DNA of 64,000 nucleotides. It comes from JAHEKB01 sp049115575 (GTDB taxonomy: Bacteria; Bacteroidota; Bacteroidia; NS11-12g; UBA9320). A program made the position numbers and the translations under genes. This document shows positions 60,349-64,000 of this stretch, in pieces. Position 1 is the stretch's first letter, and each line of letters begins with the position of its first letter. The notes beneath the pieces were generated by a model. It had not been told where the DNA came from, ran no database searches, and was given only the letters and a program-made list of their open reading frames with translations. The stretch covers positions 62,001-126,000 of the forward strand of contig JAGDZU010000004.1 in assembly GCA_049115575.1 (NCBI GenBank), given 5' to 3'.

Positions 60349-60351
60349 CCA
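60327..60351 (-). promoter_or_regulatory. MraZ box operator (three TGGGN repeats)
   Basis: On the minus strand TGGGT (60351..60347), TGGGG (60341..60337) and TGGGA (60331..60327) are spaced exactly 10 bases apart, each preceded by AAAG. TGGGN repeats with five-base spacers are the known MraZ-binding site. They overlap the GTG proposed as the mraZ start and lie at the head of the dcw cluster. Confidence 0.85.
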
Positions 60352-60451
60352 CTTTTATTCAGACATAATCCACAGCAGATCATCACGCGCTGATTTACAG
60401 GCTGTTATAAAGTGGGGCATGAAAAATTAACTGTTTAAATGATGGCTGGAA

Positions 60452-63400
60452 TTAGAGTAATTCAGCCACTTTTTTTTGTAGAATCTGAACGAGTTCTTCC
60501 ACTGAATAGGCGGAAATTTGCCCTATATGGGAAGTGTTATTCATTCTGATATTATAGTTCAATAGAATAACAGAACCTTGCTGCTCATAAATACCTGTGA
60601 TTCTATTTCCATGGTCCATGACAGGTACATCCATATATAAAATGGACAAATTTCCCTTATCTGATACCTCTTCTAACGAAGCGTCAAATTTCTGGGAAAG
60701 CATAAGCACATCCTCCAGACTTGATTGATCCAGAAACATACTTCTCACAAAAACTGGCTTAGGTTGATTAAGAGGGATTAGATTCTGTAAATCGGCGGTG
60801 AGTATGCCAATATCAAAAGACCCTTGGGAAGGCATTAACAATTGAGGTTCTTGTATGCCGTGAATATCACCAGCTAATTCGGGAACAGTCTCCCTTGCAT
60901 AGGTGAAAATGGTATTTACATCTACAAATCGGTTCTTTCTCAATGCGGCTCCTTTCATAGCTTGAAGAATGGCATATGTAAGTAATCCTTGACCATATCT
61001 ACTCGCTTCATAACTAACAGCATCTGCTGCACAACCGCTTATTATAAACATACCCGTACGTTCCTTCATGCGATCAATTGCTTTAATCTGTGAAGACTCC
61101 ACACTTCTAGAAGCAATTAAATTCTCAACCGCCTTACCTGAACCACATGCATCTATAATCATTACTTGCTTAAGAGCCGAAATTTCTTTGAGCCACTCTG
61201 TAATTTCAGCCGTACTTATAGCTTGAGTATTTCTTACATAATCATCTCTATAATCCTGCGAACGAGAAGAAATGGCATCCGCGGTCAAAAAGTAGAAGTC
61301 TCCATATGCTCCGCCATAATTGACTCCATGTCCACTTAAGTAAATAAATATGATATCGTCAGCGGTTGCTTGTTGTGCTATGGTATCAAAGATGCTTTTT
61401 ATCGCATCTTTTGTTGGCCTCACATCTCCCTCGGAATGCAATGTATACAGATGTGTTCTTTCTTTAAAAAGTTTTTCTGCTCCTAGACCAATAGCAGTGC
61501 TTATTGCCTTTGCGTCTGCAGTTGTGTATTTCAAATTGATGTTTTGGTTCACATAATCACTTACACCTAATACTATTCCGTAAAAATGTGGCTGAATCTG
61601 CTTTTCCTCTTCTATCAAATATTCAACTTCCACGCCTTTTCCTTGAACAAACTCATCTTCTGAATAGGCCACCACACCAATGGTGTTGTTATAGTTGGTA
61701 TCTGAAGTTAGGTATCTATGCTCACTTACATCGAACAACACCATTTGCTCTTTGAGGCTTGTATCCAGATCTTTGGGTAATATGTTTTCGGCTACTTCTT
61801 TACCATTGATGAATAGACTCACTTTGCCATAGCCTCCTGCCCTTTTTGTAATCCTAATAGGAACTCTACCCTCTTGAATTTGACCCAATTCCACCATTGG
61901 TTCTAACTTTATACTACCTACTGATTTGATATCTGGCAGTGCTTCGCCATTCATTATCTTTTCGGCAAGGCCAGGTATCCAGTACCTGTGTTTGAGTTGA
62001 TCAAAATCTATAACGTCCTTACCCTGCAACCAATACATCTTTTCCATGGCTCCTGGAGAAGCATCAAAAAAACCATTTGACGCCAAATGGACCCAACCTC
62101 CATCTTCAAGGAAAGAAGTAGTCATGAAGTCATTATTCACAAGATTGACATATACCCTAGATACCCCATCGGCTACAGCAGAAATCGATTGGTCCGTTAA
62201 ATAGATATCTCTCAAAGAAGCAAAGGGCAACCTTATGATTACACTGTCTTTGTGAGTTATATCTGAAACCCAATGTATGTCTGGCATACTGCCAGCAACT
62301 AAAACTCCACCATTATAATATTTTGCCCAATCATACCTGTAAGACAATGACTCAAATGATCTCGAGACTTTACCGGCATTGAAATCCCATTCTCTTAGTG
62401 AAGAAGATTCATTCCATGCATTTGCATCCACATCCAATAACATCTTACTACCATCAGAACTCAAATCCAAAACATGCATCCCGGACCATTTCTTTAAAGG
62501 ATTTGATACAGAATGTATCTTTCTAAGGGTCTCCAGATTAAACACTTCTGCTTTGCCATTATACCCATCATTTGCCAAACAAAGAAATTCCCCATTTGCA
62601 CTAAACATGGCATGAGTTGCATCTACCCTGCTCTTAAAAGAGCCCACTAATTTTCCATTAGATGTATTATATATGTTATAAATATTTCGATATGATTTAG
62701 ACACCCATAGTTTCCCGTCTTTTGAAAATGCCAATCCCTTGCCATCTCTTCTATAATACACGGAGTCTAAGTCCGTATCCATAATAGACCCGTTTAATAA
62801 AGCATATCTTCCAAGGGGATCAAGTTTAAATCCCCTAAAGTTTGCTTTTAGTTTAACATCTGACCAATGTGTTCCATTTTCAGACAGCCGGCGAATGTCT
62901 TTATTAGAAAAACCAATCATTGTGACTTTGTTTTCTTTGACCACTTTTTGGCCAATAATTTCAAGTATTTCGCCAGAGTATGACCTTTTAGTATCTGTTC
63001 TCCAATTGATAATGTGAACTTCTCCATTCTCTAAACCAACTAACAATTCTTTGCTTTTATCTAGTATCCTTAATGAACTAACAATGCTTTTGAAACTGAG
63101 CTGATACACTAGGGAATCACCGTTAAACTTTCTGACCTCTACACCCCCTCTAAAGTCTGAGATTGCGAAATACTTGGCTGTAGGACTAACAACAAACTCT
63201 TTTACATATCCTCTGGTTCTATGTTTAAAAACTTTGCGACCTGTTTCAATATCGTATTTAGCAGCCACATCATATAGATCTATAACCGTAACAAATTTGC
63301 CATCGCTGGAAAAGTGAAACTTTGAAATCATACGAAATCCCATGATTTTAGAGTGCTTCTTTTGAGCACTTGCAACCTCCCACCAACTAAAATATCCCCC

Positions 63401-64000
63401 ATTCAAAGTTGAGCTAAAAACAAATCTTCCATCGTCGCTGAAAGTGTAGCCAGTATGAATATTTAATTGTTGGATTAGATTACCAGATGCTATATCCCAA
63501 ATGTTCAGTTTTCCTTTACTAAAAGTGTGTATAAACTTTCCGCCTGGAACTAACCCCCCCTTTATTTGTGAGTTGAGTCTTTTAGTGGTTAAACTGTCAT
63601 AGGTTTTATAGACCGAACCATCTGCCAAATCCCATAAGACAGCTCGCTTGGAAAGCCCTATCAAATATCTATCATCATCCGTAAACTCCACTTTACCTAC
63701 TGTTTGGGGTTCAATAAATCGATATTTCAATTTCGAAGTCATTAAGTCATAAACCTCAACCGTGCCATCAGATGTCACTATTGCAATGAATTCTTCATTA
63801 TGACTAAACTGTATCTTGTCTTGACCTCCGTACTTGCTTCCTCTGAACAATAGACTCAAGACCACTTTACCATCTGAAACTCTCCAAATATTTGCGCGTC
63901 CATCTTCGGAGGAGCTAAACAGATAATTTCCGTCTGAACTCAACTGTACATCATTTACATGGCCATAGTGCCCATAGGGCATACCTAACCGTATATCCTG
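60452..64000 (-). CDS. WD40-repeat protein with C-terminal caspase-like (C14) domain, 5'-truncated by window
   Basis: Large protein, at least 1176 residues counted from a visible ATG at 63982, but open reading continues in frame to base 64000 with no stop (QDIRLG), so the true N-terminus and any signal peptide lie off the window. Residues about 1-620 form WD40-like repeats (GHYGHVNDVQLSSDGNYLF, GRANIWRV and many similar). A linker and beta domain (about 630-800) precede a caspase-like peptidase: HFYGIVLGVSDY, IYLSGHGV with catalytic His885, and IIDACGSG with catalytic Cys946, then ISGCAADAVSYEASRYGQGLLTYAI-type features (written here in parts: ISGCAADAVSYEA, GQGLLTYAI). A C-terminal domain of about 110 residues follows. 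Both catalytic residues are intact. It lies directly upstream of the dcw cluster on the same strand. Confidence 0.88.
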   Translation of the reverse strand, partial: QDIRLGMPYGHYGHVNDVQLSSDGNYLFSSSEDGRANIWRVSDGKVVLSLLFRGSKYGGQDKIQFSHNEEFIAIVTSDGTVEVYDLMTSKLKYRFIEPQTVGKVEFTDDDRYLIGLSKRAVLWDLADGSVYKTYDSLTTKRLNSQIKGGLVPGGKFIHTFSKGKLNIWDIASGNLIQQLNIHTGYTFSDDGRFVFSSTLNGGYFSWWEVASAQKKHSKIMGFRMISKFHFSSDGKFVTVIDLYDVAAKYDIETGRKVFKHRTRGYVKEFVVSPTAKYFAISDFRGGVEVRKFNGDSLVYQLSFKSIVSSLRILDKSKELLVGLENGEVHIINWRTDTKRSYSGEILEIIGQKVVKENKVTMIGFSNKDIRRLSENGTHWSDVKLKANFRGFKLDPLGRYALLNGSIMDTDLDSVYYRRDGKGLAFSKDGKLWVSKSYRNIYNIYNTSNGKLVGSFKSRVDATHAMFSANGEFLCLANDGYNGKAEVFNLETLRKIHSVSNPLKKWSGMHVLDLSSDGSKMLLDVDANAWNESSSLREWDFNAGKVSRSFESLSYRYDWAKYYNGGVLVAGSMPDIHWVSDITHKDSVIIRLPFASLRDIYLTDQSISAVADGVSRVYVNLVNNDFMTTSFLEDGGWVHLASNGFFDASPGAMEKMYWLQGKDVIDFDQLKHRYWIPGLAEKIMNGEALPDIKSVGSIKLEPMVELGQIQEGRVPIRITKRAGGYGKVSLFINGKEVAENILPKDLDTSLKEQMVLFDVSEHRYLTSDTNYNNTIGVVAYSEDEFVQGKGVEVEYLIEEEKQIQPHFYGIVLGVSDYVNQNINLKYTTADAKAISTAIGLGAEKLFKERTHLYTLHSEGDVRPTKDAIKSIFDTIAQQATADDIIFIYLSGHGVNYGGAYGDFYFLTADAISSRSQDYRDDYVRNTQAISTAEITEWLKEISALKQVMIIDACGSGKAVENLIASRSVESSQIKAIDRMKERTGMFIISGCAADAVSYEASRYGQGLLTYAILQAMKGAALRKNRFVDVNTIFTYARETVPELAGDIHGIQEPQLLMPSQGSFDIGILTADLQNLIPLNQPKPVFVRSMFLDQSSLEDVLMLSQKFDASLEEVSDKGNLSILYMDVPVMDHGNRITGIYEQQGSVILLNYNIRMNNTSHIGQISAYSVEELVQILQKKVAELL

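Overview
The window reads as a chromosomal segment of a Bacteroidota, most likely a gliding or T9SS-bearing Flavobacteriales. The evidence is: low GC with compact, overlapping genes; GldE, GldD and a PorT-like protein; two secreted proteins with type IX C-terminal sorting domains; a Na+-NQR operon with its own apbE; and several putative promoters whose -7 element is TAnnTTTG, the Bacteroidota consensus. I see no rRNA, tRNA, CRISPR array, insertion sequence or prophage.

Region 1 (1-10.6 kb, all minus strand) is respiratory and membrane biology: nqrABCDEF, apbE, an unassigned ABC ATPase/membrane protein pair, a four-cysteine NqrM-like protein, and a LytS-type sensor kinase cut by the window edge and preceded by a tiny coupled membrane protein. 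Region 2 (10.6-15.1 kb, minus) holds an MFS transporter, an AT-hook-like small protein, rlmH, RNase E/G, a 30-residue COX24/mS38-like basic protein, a TPR protein and an HU-type protein. Region 3 (15.1-18.6 kb, plus) is mutY-ssb-gldE-gldD, joining DNA maintenance to gliding/T9SS. Region 4 (18.6-25 kb, minus) is a tight chain: ubiE, porT, tgt, a four-helix-bundle protein, an LptF/G permease, truB, ribF and an M23/LysM peptidase.

Region 5 (25-45.5 kb, mixed strands) is accessory: engB, a CDF exporter, an M1 peptidase and a gingipain-like T9SS cargo, an LTA-synthase-like sulfatase, an FAD oxidoreductase, a lipoprotein/porin/MBOAT/SGNH surface group, ilvE, a 799-residue Rossmann-type protein of unknown role, a class D beta-lactamase, and several very small genes. 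Region 6 (45.5-60.4 kb, minus) is a complete dcw cluster from mraZ to ftsZ, lacking murF and ddl, with three MraZ boxes at its head. Region 7 (60.4 kb to the end, minus) is a large WD40 plus caspase-like protein whose N-terminus lies off the window.

Once the small genes too short for routine ORF calling are counted (14242-14334, 38644-38757, 44272-44445), no stretch over 300 bases lacks a gene. Convergent genes often abut or overlap at their stop codons with no terminator between them. Functional links visible by context include ApbE with its FMN-Thr sites in NqrB and NqrC, GldE with GldD, PorT with the T9SS cargo, and MBOAT with the SGNH protein.
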